From positions 74,643-138,642 of the forward strand of contig BCHH01000016.1 of the NCBI GenBank assembly GCA_001599595.1: a DNA stretch of 64,000 nt. Direction: 5' to 3'. A program made the translations under genes and the position numbers. Source of the stretch: Beverwykella pulmonaria. Its lineage: Eukaryota; Ascomycota; Dothideomycetes; Pleosporales; Melanommataceae. The notes beneath the pieces are model-generated. The model searched no databases, was not told the origin of the DNA, and saw nothing but the letters and a program-made list of their open reading frames with translations. Positions within the stretch are counted from its first letter, which is position 1; each line of letters begins with the position of its first letter. Of the stretch, positions 10,037-21,900 are shown one piece after another.

Positions 10037-11834
10037 ATCGAAGCGAAAGGAAGAATGTCGGTCTTAGTGAAAGTAACAGGAGCTCAGCTCACAAGGAATT
10101 AAACGTGCACGGCACACAAAAGGTTAGAAATTAGAAAAAAAGCTGTGATATAAAAAGAAGCTAGAAACGAAAGGGCCTGACGAGCCTGGGGCATATATAC
10201 ATTTCCCTCTTGCTATGACCATTAATGTTTGCCCAAGGCTTGAGAGGCGTGGTTAGGGGGGCACGTTTGTGAAGGCCAAGCCTTGGAGATAGAAATGACA
10301 AGATTGCATCCCGCAACTTCAAACACCAACAGCTGTCAGGCAGTGCCGAATGGCATCATATGCATTCGCGGTGTTTGCAGAAACTTGAATGAATGGACGA
10401 ATCAGATGCGAGTAACTTTTGAAAGCGAAGAAATGATCGAAGATGAGTTCAGCGGGATCGGCCTTGGCCTAACGTTGTTCGTTAGAGATCATGTAGCAAA
10501 GCTAACCACAGGGGCAATTCCAGACTGGCCCAGTAACCAATTACGAGATTACAGGTACTGGAACGTGTCCGTGCGCGTCCTTTTCCAGAAATTCGCTAAC
10601 CTGCTCGTATCTCACGACCAGGCCGAAACCCTCTGGGCCGCGTTTCAGAGTACCGATAGGGGAAAACGTCGCAGGCCTCATAACTCGGGATGCAGACATA
10701 CCGACATAACGTTCTCGAGCCTGAATCTAGGCAACAAGAACGCTCGTATGCTAAAGAATGTGTTTCTAGGGTTCCAGGTTGTCGGACTTTGCATAGTTTC
10801 ACGGAACACCGCCCAACAAAATGTGTGTCAACGACTTGGCGATCGAAGCAGGTTCGAATTTGATGTATAGCGGAGGGGTAACGGCACTAGCCCGCAATAT
10901 GATAGCGCACACGTGAGTCTTTAAGAAATGAGTTGCCCTGAGATGGACAATACTCCCGCTTGGCTTTTTGTCATGCTCTTACTGGTCTTCATGGAAGGAA
11001 TTTGACCTTCAGCTTATGCATAATATTTTGAACTCTAATTAGCGCCGAGAACCCTAGGGAGTTTGCTAGTCGATTCCTCCATAGAACAAAAAGTTGGGTG
11101 GCGTAGCTACTTCAAGTGAAGACACTCTTTTAGGGGCGGTGGATCGATGCCGAGAGATGATGGCAAAGCTGCGTAAAGGAGTGCTAATTGGGCAACTGCC
11201 AGCAAGTTTCAGATATCATCCAGTTAATCAACCATTGCCTAGCCACCGACTAATGCTGTTATAAATTCCGCAACGAAAGTCGGTTAACCAAATGGATAGA
11301 GAGAACAATCCCTCGTCAAAAGAGTCAATGCTGGGCCCACGATACTGAATTATTCTATTTTGCGTAGCTGAACGCGGTGGCCGACGGGCAGCATAGTAAG
11401 GAGTTGTCGCGTTCTGTCTTTCCCTTCTTCCACTATTTTACCTTGCGCATACCATCTACGACCATTCTCTTCCTTACGCTTTGTGAAACAGAGGTTTTCG
11501 CAAATGGCTTGAGTTGGATCCTCACGTCGATAGTTCACGTGCGCATGGCTGCATATGGTTGATAGTAAAAGTTTGGAATACCTGGATCACGAACGCACTC
11601 CACTGGGGGACAAATATGGTGATATGGGATGGATTTGGGTGTGGCTACTGTCGAGCAGTCACGGTGAGAATCAACTAGAGTGGGGATTAGCTATGTAATG
11701 CCGGGGACGTTTTTCATTATTTACAGCATTGGATAAGGGAAGAGATCGCTATACCTTAAATGCTTTGCGCGTTGAAGAGGCGGCGATGAAGTGGTTGGGT
11801 GCTTAAAAATAATTCCGTATCTATTATAAATAAT
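10037..11834. other. Intergenic, 1.8 kb
   Basis: The only sizeable open frame is a 191-aa plus-strand reading from ATG 10295 to 10870 (…GIICIRGVCRNLNEW…). It shows no family I recognise and no signal peptide, and may be chance. Nothing else can be supported. Confidence 0.4.
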
Positions 11835-13911
11835 CTACTCAGTGTTGTTCTTGTGGTAATTCATATCCATCTTCTTCCCGCTTCGCGCCAACAATCCCTC
11901 TGCCACCTCCCTTAACACAAACTTCTTGATCTTCCCACTCCCTGTCAACGGCACATCGTATGAACAATCCTGTCCAAGCCAGAAAATATGCGTAGGCGCT
12001 TTATGTCGGCCCAGCACTTTCCTTACCCATCTCTTCACTTCCTCGAGCCCCGGTTTCGGCATCTCGGGTTCAAGAAGCAGGAATGCGGCTGGTACTTCTA
12101 CATATCGCTGATGTGACACACCAACAACGATGGCGCGGGATATGGAAGGGTGGGCAATGAGGCGCTCTTCGATTTCGAGGGGGTAGATGTTCTCGCCTCC
12201 TACAAAATCAAGCGTTAGCAACCATCCCCATCAAGGCTGGCAGTTAGTAGATGCAGAACGTACCCCTGATAATAATATCCTTAAAACGCCCCGTAATCGT
12301 ACAATACCCATCAACATCAAACACTGCCTCGTCGCCGGTATGTAGCCACACCTCCCCACTCTCATCCTTCACCAGGACCTCATTCGTCTTCTCTGGATTC
12401 TCCCAGTAACCTCTACAAACTTGATACCCCGCCACACAGAGCTCCCCTTTCACGCCAATCGGCACAACGCGGTCTTCATGATCTACGATCTTGACTCTCG
12501 CGTGCGGCAGCACTGTGCCCACAGTCGTTAGACGCACGTGCAGAGAGTCAGTAGTATGTGCATTGAACACCGTCGGACTCGCTTCCGTCAAACCATAGCT
12601 CGACGTAAAATCCGTTATTCCCAGCTCATTGACCATGCGCTCCATAAGCCATCTTGGTACCGGCGAGCCAGCGACGATCCCCGTCCTCAAGTTACTAGCC
12701 CATCCTTCTGGTCTTGGGACGCCTAGAATCCTTTCCATCATCGCAGGCACACCGTGCAGGGCTGTACAATTTTCGTCAGATATGGCGCGCATGGTGGCTA
12801 CTGGGTCAAAGGATTCAGCCGGGTAGACAATTCTGCCGCCATGAGTGAGAGTTGCGAGGAGGCCAAGAGTTAAGCCGAAACAGTGAAAGAGAGGGGGTGG
12901 ACAGCAGAGGGTGTCAGCGGGTGTGAGGAGCATACGGTCTCCGATGAATGAGGAGTTGTTAATCAAATTGCTGGAAGGGCACGTTAGTATACAAATAGTG
13001 CTACCATATCTCTCATAACAAAGTGTGACTGAGAGTACTCACTGATGGGTAAGCATAGCTGCTTTCGGATTTCCCGTACTCCCACTAGTGAACTGCAGAT
13101 TCGCTACGTCGAATGGGCTTATGATGCCATCGAAGATAGACAATATGTGGTCTGGGATGGAATGGGCCTCGTTCATAAAGGAATCGTATGTTATGAAGCC
13201 GGGTACGTCGCCGCGGAGTAGACACACGGTTTTCAGATCTGGAAGCATGAAAGTGGCACTTGAATTTTGGAGGTGGGCTAGTAGAGGTGTGTTATCGAAG
13301 TGCCCGATTGTAGGTGTAGTGAAGAGAAACCGGCATTCTGTTGATGTAAAGTCAGCAGGGTATATTGTCTCTTATTTCCCAATTTCCGCTTCCTAATTAC
13401 CAACCCAAAATTCATTCCCATATTCTTCAAAGTGTAGCGTACCAAGAGAAGGAAATAATCGCTCACTCGTATGTCTCAACGCATTCTCCACCTCCACTTT
13501 CGTATATGTATTATTCAACGTCACACACACAGCGCCCACCCTCGCACACGCAAAGAATACGGCAACATATTTCTCGCAGTTGCCCGCCATTATTCCCACT
13601 CTGTCTTTCGGTCGCACTCCATACTTCAAAAACCCTCGTGCTATTTTATTTGACTCCTCCCACAAACGCTGATATCCCCATCTTGCGTCTGTCCACGGGA
13701 TGACGAGGCATTCGTTATCACCGTACAGAGATGCTTGCTGTGCAAGCAATTTTGACAAAGTAATTGTGAGGAGAGGCGGATCTAGTGGCCCGGATACCAG
13801 AGAGAGATTTGGGTAGGGAGGGAGGATATATGGATCTATTTGGAGGATTGTTTGGTTGAGGCGTTGGAGGGTTGAGTTGTATGAGATTGAGGGTGTTGTA
13901 AAGGTGGCCAT
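11835..13911 (-). CDS. sidI: Acyl-CoA ligase of the siderophore cluster (SidI-like)
   Basis: Four exons (13911-13467, 13337-13043, 12970-12264, 12199-11835) encode 603 aa. It is an ANL-superfamily enzyme that adenylates a carboxylic acid and transfers it to CoA: P-loop TSGSTGNPKAAM at about 232-243, HTGDEAVFDVDG, the hinge GRFKDIIIRGGENIYP around 473-488, and the catalytic Lys in TGSGK (about 572). I chose ATG 13911 over 13941 for its better Kozak context (AAGATGG). In Aspergillus, SidI makes mevalonyl-CoA, the acyl donor for SidF in fusarinine-type siderophores; the neighbouring acyltransferase suggests the same role here. A weak PTS2-like stretch RLNQTILQI lies at 17-25. The exact substrate is not shown by sequence, and another short-chain acid is possible. 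Confidence 0.8.
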
Positions 13912-14381
13912 CTTGAGGCTGATCAGAGATTGATCATGCATTCGTAAGCCCAATTCAGTCCCAATTCTAATACCAACTCTTTCTAAAAGTTTTGAAGTGA
14001 TGCAATAATCTCATCTCGTCTTGATATCATGGAGATAAAGTACTCTGCAAGGTAGTGGAACAATGCAAAAAGAAAAAAAATAGAAAAGGGAGTAAATGAG
14101 GAACAAAGAGAGGTCCAAAATGCCATGCAACCCGAGAGTCACTTTGCCATTGAGAACTTATCGCTTGCTCGCTGATGCCTCGGATCTAAGAGTGACATCC
14201 CATCTTAGTAGGCGTCAGTTTGGTAACAGTTGAAGTGTGGTACATTTACGTACAGTACACACGGAATTTCGACTAAATCAGAACAGCGCATATTGACATC
14301 ATGGTCAAATGATCATCTCGCTGCTGCTCCTGCCGGCTAACATCTTCCCTGCAGTCCGTGGTAGTCCGCATGTCAAGATCA

Positions 14382-14472
14382 ATCTGATAAGATGTGAGCG
14401 TGAGCGTGCATTTAGCGATATCGGCAAGCATGGATTGACACGAGCTGCTAGCGCGTGAAAATTTTATCAGAT
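14382..14472. promoter_or_regulatory. Two SreA-type iron-GATA sites upstream of the acyl-CoA ligase
   Basis: ATCTGATAA at 14382-14390 and its reverse complement TTATCAGAT at 14464-14472 match the ATCWGATAA consensus bound by fungal iron-sensing GATA repressors (SreA/SRE1/URBS1). They lie 0.5 kb upstream of the ligase start. Confidence 0.65.
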
Positions 14473-14789
14473 GGAAATTATCAAGGATCTAATCAGATTT
14501 ACGTCTGTGCGCTCGGGCTAAGTGGGTCCAATTGGACATAATTGGAGAGCTTGCCCGCTTGCTAAACCTCATAGTAATTAGTACGTAACCAAAAGTCCAA
14601 AGCTCGCACATCTCTGGACGCGTTCTAAGGCTCCAAAGTGCGCCAGAATACAGCCCAGCAATAAAGTAATTTGATCTTAATTTGATCTAATCCGATGGAT
14701 CTCTCGCAAGCGCCTCGCTTTTGCGCCCGAAGTCTCCACTGGTTTCAGAACCGCAATTTGTGACATTACAAAATTCGGCATGCAGATTC

Positions 14790-14860
14790 ATCTGATAAAA
14801 TTTTCACTGGCCAAGACATACGGGCAACACTGGCGTGGGGCCTGAATAAGGTTATCAGAT
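14790..14860. promoter_or_regulatory. Two further iron-GATA sites
   Basis: ATCTGATAA at 14790-14798 and TTATCAGAT at 14852-14860. They lie about 0.9 kb upstream of the ligase gene and 3' of the acyltransferase. They overlap an 87-aa minus-strand open frame (15051-14788, Pro/Ser-rich) that I do not regard as a proven gene. Confidence 0.6.
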
Positions 14861-15309
14861 CCGCTCCCTGCATCTGAAAGCACGGGGGTGGTTGACTCGT
14901 GACAGGGGCACGGTATGATGTGTGCAAGTGGAGTATGAGGGGGTTTCGGTGACTCCGGCTGCTGTGGTATTGATGCAGTGTCGAAACGGGTTATTGAAAT
15001 GGTAGGCTTGTCTGAGGCCTTGAAGCTCGAGGGTGGAGGGGAAGCATTCATTTGCTTATGATGTTAGGTGCTAGAAGTTGGTGTCAAGGCATATAGAAAA
15101 AGGCTACAATATACAATATAACTGTTACGGTTATATCACGTGCATTACTATATCACGTGCCGTTGTACTAGCTATATATAGGTGTCCTCTAGCCCAACCT
15201 TCTCTGATACACAGAGAGCTCAATTCACCTCATTTTAACTCCGATAATAACACTATCACTCAACGCAGAGTCATTTCCAAATGAGCGCTGGATGCAAGAG
15301 TATATTAAC

Positions 15310-16708
15310 TCACAGCTTCGCCAGCGCATCCAAACTCGGCCTGACAACCTTTTCCCCATCCCACACCAAGGGACTCAACATAAAGAACTTCTCCCTACTA
15401 ACCATCATAAGTGCACTCCTCTTATGAGGCAAGTCAATCAACTTCTCGACATGAAAACCGTGTGCGAAGTCATAAGCGAGAACAGTGCTACTCGTAGCGC
15501 TCGGCTCGCCAACAATATTCATCGTGCGAGGCTCGTCAAGGAACATATAATGCATGAGACTAGACCACCACGCAGAGACCCGGTACGGGCCTCGGAACCG
15601 GATGTCGCCTACTAAGGAGTGTCGACCCCGGTCATAGGAGGAGGCGAGGTAGTGCGCGCCCATGTGATCTTCCTGAGAGGGTGTTAGAAATAGAAATAGA
15701 ACCCAAACGTATACACATGGAAGGGATGTTAGAAGGATTTTAACGTACTAGAGCCCAGTAAACCTCAAAATAAGCAAAAAGATGATCATTGAAAGCCGCA
15801 AACATGGTAAGCACGTGTGGGTCTTCATGTAGCTTCTTCAAGTATTCCTGATGGTGCTCCAGGTCGCCGGTTTCGTTCCAACCAGCCGCAACACGTGGAT
15901 CGTTCTGCCAGTCATGGAATAATGTAAGGTGCTTAGCGTTTGTGTAGTCGACGGCAATCATGGTAAAGTGCTCTCCTAAGTGCGGGATCCAGCGGCTGTA
16001 GATGATGGACCCGGGTTCCGGTTTTGGTCGACGGATAGGATGCATAGTATGTCGTGGGAGTGCTGGAAACTGCGTCGTTGGCGCAGTTTGAAACGGAAAT
16101 AGAGGGTATTCGTGCGTGACCGGCTGGTTAGATGCATCCAGTTGCGGAGTCCATACGGGACGAGAACCAAACGGCGACGCTGCACCCTGCCAAAAGGTGC
16201 TTCGGAGAAGCAGGTGTCCATCATGTGTAGCTGAGGAGTCGAAGCTACGTGGGTGCTGGTAGAAGAGACCTGTCGAGTAAAGTTCGCTGACGAGAGTGGA
16301 GCTTCCTGTCCCTGAGAAAACAATACGGGTAGTCTCAACCAGAGGATGCAGAGAAACGAGGGCATATGCGATCATCCATAGCTGCGGGACAGTAGGACGC
16401 CCCCCAGTCCACGAGACGGTAGAGAAGGGTGATCTTCGTGCCCGCGCCCAGGAGCTGTTGTCTCCGACCGGCGGTACTCGATCCTCAGCCAAGAAAGCTA
16501 TCTCGCTGAAGCAGACAGTGTCGTTGTGAAGCGACGTGGGCGGAGGAATGCCGTTACCCTTGCTGTGAGCTGCAGACAGCAGTATACGATATTTGACAGG
16601 TTTTTCATGTGGAGCAATATTGGTTATTGCATAGGCTGTGAGGTATGGATGAGGCAATTTCAAGACAAAAGGCTCAGCAGGGCCACCTGGTTTTTGGATT
16701 TGGGTCAT
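15310..16708 (-). CDS. sidF: Hydroxyornithine N5-acyltransferase (SidF-like), peroxisomal
   Basis: Two exons (16708-15749, 15672-15310; 76-nt intron) give 440 aa. The C-terminal half is a GNAT-like siderophore acyltransferase domain of the AlcB/IucB/SidF type: [20 protein letters not shown], the [16 protein letters not shown] block, and, across the splice, [16 protein letters not shown], followed by [20 protein letters not shown] and [14 protein letters not shown]. The protein ends in AKL, a good type 1 peroxisomal targeting signal, as in Aspergillus SidF. The expected reaction is transfer of an acyl group (anhydromevalonyl in fusarinine pathways) to the N5-hydroxyl amine of ornithine. It is divergent from the SidA-like gene over a shared 571-bp promoter and adjoins the acyl-CoA ligase. 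The family is clear; the acyl group is inferred. Confidence 0.9.
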
Positions 16709-17279
16709 TTCTGTCCTTTAGCTGTCTTGCGGTGTGTAGAAAAGAGGTTTGGCAGAGTCCGTGAAATTGTCCAGTAGCTGTAGTAGACAGATTGATTTCC
16801 ACAACTCCCCACGTACAAAATCTCGTACAAGGAAATTTGTGCCAAGGTCAATAGCAAGAGAGGTGGAAGCTATAACATATTAAATTACGTAGTGTTTGAG
16901 GATGGTGGATGCAAAAATACGTCGAATAGAGAGTGTCGGTCGTGTGCAAATATCGGATGTCTCCGTGTGATTATCGCGCATGGCACCATGTGGGTACGGA
17001 GAATCAAGCTGCATATCTCTGCGTCCTCGCGTATGTGGCGGATACCACATCGCTTAGTACAAAACCCATCAGAAATCTGGATGGCGTGCCTGGCATCATA
17101 TTTCTGCTAGCTGCAGCTTCTGCAGAACCTGTGCGAGACCGAAACGCTCGATCCCCAGCTCTTTTCTAGGGTCGGGATTTTCAGAATCCAAAAATTCAAC
17201 AAGTGAGAGTCGGTATCGAAGAATTGTCTGCATCGTCACAAAGCTCTGAGTTTGCCCTGAATCCCTCTATTCCAATTCG
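16709..17279. promoter_or_regulatory. Shared divergent promoter of acyltransferase and SidA-like genes
   Basis: 571 bp between two divergently transcribed siderophore genes. By eye it holds no perfect ATCWGATAA site, unlike the other promoters of the cluster, so iron control of this pair may use a different element or a degenerate GATA site. Confidence 0.5.
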
Positions 17280-18596
17280 ATGGTCAAATCAGCAATGGCA
17301 ACTACTGAGCAGTCACCGCTATCTCTTGACCTCATTTCGAACTCGCCCACTGTTAGACCATCACAGACTTACGACCTCGTTTGTATCGGGTTTGGCCCTG
17401 CTCAGATTGCTACTGCTATTGCAAATGATGAGTCTCGCAAGTCATCTAAGGTCCTGTTTGTCGAGAAAAAGTCCTCATTCTCATGGCATCCTTCCTCTCA
17501 GCTTCCGAGAACTCGCATGGAGAATCCGTTTATTTATGACCTTGCGACCACCCGAAACCCACGATCGAGGTTCAGCTATACTTGCTATCTGCTCTCCCAA
17601 AATAGGCTCATAGAGTTCGCCAACTCTGACCGACTGAATCCGCTAAGAGAGGAGTTCGAGCATTACCTGCGATGGTGTGCGGAACAGTTCAAAGACAGTG
17701 TTAGATATAGCAATGAAGTGGTTGGTGTGGTCCCAGAGAGAGGCACGAACTCGGTCAGACTCTGGAATGTAGCTGTCCGAGATGAAAGTGGAAAGATATA
17801 TGTGGTACAGGCAAAGAATATCATGGCTCCCTCTCCATCGTTAGAGACTACGCCGGAATCTCCACCTCTGACGAGCATCGATTTCAACGCCGGTCAACGT
17901 ATCATCTCCATGGATGATTATGCAACGAGACGAAATGAGCTGCGCCAACTTCGCGAAACACGTTTCAACGTAGCACTCGTTGGCTCCGGAGAGCAAACAA
18001 TCGAAATTTTGGACGACCTCCTGTCATGCTACCGGCTAGGCAATGTGACAGTGGTCACTAAAAATGACGCTCTTGCGCCTTTGCGTATTCTCGGCGTTGA
18101 GGCATCACCACCACACCCTCGCCTCTGCTCGATCTGGGCGAAGCCATCATGCGAACCTAAGTCGAGCATTACTGGATCGTCGGAGATCATCCAAAGTATC
18201 TATGCTCGTGCATATGAGAAGCAGGTGGCTAGCAACGGACAGTACACGCTGCGAGTGGTGCTTGGGAAGGATGCTGCAGAGCCAACATCCAAGGCGGATT
18301 TTATCATCTCGGAGCATGCTGCAGGTGGCCTGAAGTCGAGCAGTGGGTTGTTCCACGGACTAGACGCTCTGGTACTAGGATGCCGGCCCAAAGGCGACAG
18401 TCTCGAGGAGGTGCAGTTCAAACGAGGTGCGGTTGCCGAAGGCTGTAGCATGTGGATGATGTCGGCCAACTCTGAAGGCGGGCGCTCATTAGCGAAGGAC
18501 CTTGCTGTGCGGGCCGGCGAGGTGGTGAGTGCGTTGTCGGCGGGCACTCAAGAGCAGAATGAAGACAGGCACATGGTAATTAATGCAAGGATGTGA
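17280..18596 (+). CDS. sidA: Divergent L-ornithine N5-monooxygenase homologue (SidA-like)
   Basis: Intronless, 438 aa from ATG 17280 (a second ATG at 17295 is possible). It belongs to the flavin-dependent N-hydroxylating monooxygenases that start hydroxamate siderophore synthesis. Evidence: FAD motif IGFGPAQIATAIA (36-48), FSWHPSSQLP (67-76), DLATTRNPRSRFSYTCYL (87-104), EEFEHYLRWCAEQF, and NADPH motif ALVGSGEQTIEILDDLL (232-248). Known SidA enzymes are about 500 aa. Here the MQxSFxKD stretch reads RMENPFIYD (79-87), so the ornithine-binding Lys is Tyr86 and the flavin-side Gln is Glu81. The first ATGG-like loop reads IMAPSPS, and the C-terminal ATGY motif is replaced by LGCRPKG (366-372). 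The fold is probably kept, but activity on ornithine is doubtful; it may use another substrate or be a decayed paralogue. A canonical SidA could lie elsewhere in the genome. Confidence 0.82.
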   Translation: MVKSAMATTEQSPLSLDLISNSPTVRPSQTYDLVCIGFGPAQIATAIANDESRKSSKVLFVEKKSSFSWHPSSQLPRTRMENPFIYDLATTRNPRSRFSYTCYLLSQNRLIEFANSDRLNPLREEFEHYLRWCAEQFKDSVRYSNEVVGVVPERGTNSVRLWNVAVRDESGKIYVVQAKNIMAPSPSLETTPESPPLTSIDFNAGQRIISMDDYATRRNELRQLRETRFNVALVGSGEQTIEILDDLLSCYRLGNVTVVTKNDALAPLRILGVEASPPHPRLCSIWAKPSCEPKSSITGSSEIIQSIYARAYEKQVASNGQYTLRVVLGKDAAEPTSKADFIISEHAAGGLKSSSGLFHGLDALVLGCRPKGDSLEEVQFKRGAVAEGCSMWMMSANSEGGRSLAKDLAVRAGEVVSALSAGTQEQNEDRHMVINARM

Positions 18597-18650
18597 GACC
18601 GGGACGTCTGCTTGGTGGAAGAAGGGGCGTTGTGCGATTGGCTGCAAATT

Positions 18651-18697
18651 TTATCTGATAGCGCTAGCAATAGATGATTTTTGGCCCAATCTGATAA
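18651..18697. promoter_or_regulatory. Two iron-GATA sites in ABC transporter promoter
   Basis: TTATCTGAT (18651-18659, reverse complement of ATCAGATAA) and ATCTGATAA (18689-18697), 38 bp apart, about 290-330 bp upstream of the transporter start codon. Both match the SreA-type consensus ATCWGATAA. Confidence 0.68.
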
Positions 18698-18985
18698 GCT
18701 TCGCGCGTACCTCATCCTTGATCTCCGACATCGCCCCGAGCGAGTTCTGACCTCCACACGTCCACTTCGTCCGTCCCCTTGCCTTCTTTTCTTCTCCCTC
18801 ACGTGCTTTGACACTTGCTCCGCACTGTTGTCGCCATTGAAATTGCTGCGGCACTATGCCGAGCCTGCAATGGCGGCTCAAGCGCTGGTCTCCTTGTGCC
18901 TTCGTGTCTGTCTACTATTTACCACCCTTCGCGATTCCATCTCTCTGTGCCTCTGGGTATCTGCATTCCACACCTCGACTGTCTA

Positions 18986-21900
18986 ATGGTCCTCAAGAAG
19001 CCCTCGCGGGCATCCGTCAAACCCTTCTTTGGCTTCATTCGTCTCCTCTTCTATGCAAACCCAACATGGCTGGACAAGCTGATGCTCGGCGTTGGCTTCC
19101 TCGCCGCCTGCGCTGCTGGAGTTCCCTTTCCCTTAATTGGTATTGTATTTGGTCAGCTTGTTGACGACCTCAACACTGCGACCTGTGCCAACCAGGATTC
19201 CTCCATTTCCGCATCCGGAACCCAGTCGGATGTCAACTCAAAAGTCTTACTCCTTGTATATATCGCCATCGCTCAATTTGTGTTAATCTATATACATATC
19301 GTGTGTTGGAATCTAGTCTCCCAACGCCTCGCCCAGCGTGTCCGGGACCGCTACTTTACAAGCCTGTTGGCACAAGATATTGCCTTCTTCGACAAGATCC
19401 AGGCAGGAGAGGTCTCTTCCCGCCTCAATGCTGATATACAAGCAATCGAGACTGGAACTTCAGAGAAGGTCGGCGTCTTTTTAACTTGCGTATCGTTCTG
19501 CATTACTGCATATATCGTGGCGTTCATTAAAGATGCGAAGCTTGCTGGCATGCTGGTTTCTCTGGTCCCAGCATTCTTGGTCATGACCCTTGTCGGAGGC
19601 GGATTTGTTCAAAAGTATTCCACCAAGACGTCCGACTATTTTGCTTCCGCCAGCGCGATTGCTTCCGAGGGACTGAGTCACATGGGTCTTGTGCATGCTC
19701 TAGGTGCTAGCTCGAGACTTGAAAACAGATTCAAAGGATCTCTGACGGGTGCAAGAAAACAGGGTCTTAGGAAGGCCACAGCTATTGCAGTACAAGCGGG
19801 ACTGCTTTATTTTATCGCCTTCTCGGCTAATGCGCTTGCCTACTGGCAAGGGAGCATCAAGATCGCCAATGCGGTGGAGTTTGGCAATGGGATAACAACG
19901 GTTGGACAAACTTACACTGTAATTTTCATTCTAGTTGATGGTACCAATCCTCTCCCTAATTTTCCACAATAGACTAACATCCTAATAGGTGCCATTGTTC
20001 TCAGTCAGGTCGCGCCTCTTCTCCCGCTCTTTGGTGCAGCAGTTTCTGCGTTCGAACGCCTGCGCAAGGACATCGACCATCAGCCATTCATCGATGGCAC
20101 ATCTAACTCTGGTAAAAAGCTTTTAAGTGTTGCCGGGGACATTGAAATCAAGAACGTTTCATTTACCTACCCATCACGCCCAGACTATTCGGTTCTCAGT
20201 GGAATTTCATTCCAATGCGAGGCTGGAAAGCTTACTGCCATTGTTGGTCTCTCAGGAAGTGGGAAATCGACTATAGCTAGCCTGATCACGCGACTTTATG
20301 ACCCACAGAGTGGCACCGTCACTCTTGACGGTCATGATGTTCGGGATTTAAACGTAAAGACATTGCGAGGCTTCGTCAGCCTCGTGCAGCAAGAGCCATC
20401 GCTTCTGGACCGCTCAATCCTAGAGAACATTGCCCTCGGTCTCGTTAATTCACCCACACATTCTTATCTCGAAAAGGTATTAGTAGGCGGAACTCTAGCT
20501 GCAATTACAGAAGAAGCCAGAGGTGGAAAAGATCTCGAGAGCTGCGCAGCAAAAGCTGGTCCTCTATTCACAGAAATCATCCGGCTTGTTCAATCTGCTG
20601 CCGATCTTGCTGATGCTAAGAATTTCATCAGTCAGCTTGAAAATGGCTTTGCAACTCTCGTTGGGTCTAGCGGCAGTCTTATAAGTGGTGGCCAGAAGCA
20701 AAGGATTGCGCTGGCTCGTGCGCTTGTTCGAGACCCCAAGATTCTGATTCTGGACGAAGCTACGGCCTCGCTGGATTCCGCCAGTGAGCTGAGAATCCAG
20801 GCGGCCATCGAGCGAGTTTCACGGGGCCGAACAGTCATCTCCATCGCTCATCGACTCTCCACTATTAGGGCTGCCAGCAAGATCGTGGTTTTGAAGACTG
20901 GGGGAATTCTCGAGCAAGGTACGCATGAAGTCTTGATGAATCTAAATGGGCCCTACGCGGATATGGTACGCTTGCAGTCCATCAAATCAGACGAAGGAGG
21001 TTCTAGTTCTCGTGTCAGCTTGGTCGATAGTGAAATCGATACGATACAGAACGAAAAGAACACAACTATATGTCAGAGGAAACAGGAAAGGATTAACCAG
21101 GACGTTCCATCCGAAGAGGCCGAAGATGGCGCAGAGCTAGTTGCGCATTCCGTTTACAGGACCATGTTCCCTATGATCCGACCTTATCTTCTTCTCCTAT
21201 TGGTTGCTTTCTTCGCCTCAACAGTTGTTGGTGCTACTTATTCTGGTACTGGTATCATCTTCGGGAATATCATGGGTCGCCTTTCGGCCTGTAATACGCC
21301 AAGTTTCATCCGCTCTTCTGGACTGTTGTTCTCTGGCCTTTTCTTCATGCTCGCAGTTGTGGAGTTCTTCGCCAACTTCGCCAGCTGGTCCGTCTTTGGC
21401 CTTATCTCGGAGCGTTTGGTCTTCAAAATCCGCATGCTATCCTTCCAAACGCTTTTTGATCAACCATTACAATGGCACGAGTCAGCTGGTCGTAACCCCA
21501 ACATGCTTTTGGACTACATCACCAAAGACGGCAATGCTTTGGCCGGTTTCAGTGGCTCTATCATCGGTACGCTCTTTTCTGTCGTTATCAACTTTGTTAT
21601 TGCAATAGTACTATCGCACATCGTCGCCTGGAGGATTGCAATCGTCTGCTTAGTCACAGTGCCGCTTCTGCTTGGCTCAGGATTCATGCAACTCCGTTCT
21701 ATCGCGCGCTTTGCAGAGAAGCACTCCGGTGCATTTTCGCAATCAATTGGAGTCACCGTCGAAGCCATCTCCAACATTCGCACTGTGGCGGCACTATCCC
21801 TCGAGAACGAAATATTGCAAACCTATCGGCGACTGCTGAAAGCACCGCGAAAAGAGATGGTTCTTCAGAGTGTCAAGACGAACCTGTGGCTTGCAATCGC

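Noticed and set aside
10295..10870. 191-aa plus-strand frame
   Set aside because: No family, no signal peptide and unusual composition; kept only as a note in the intergenic entry.
14788..15051. 87-aa Pro/Ser-rich minus-strand frame between ligase and acyltransferase genes
   Set aside because: It overlaps two GATA sites and resembles nothing; more likely promoter DNA.
18200..18547. Long minus-strand frame antisense to the SidA-like gene
   Set aside because: Shadow of a well-supported coding region.
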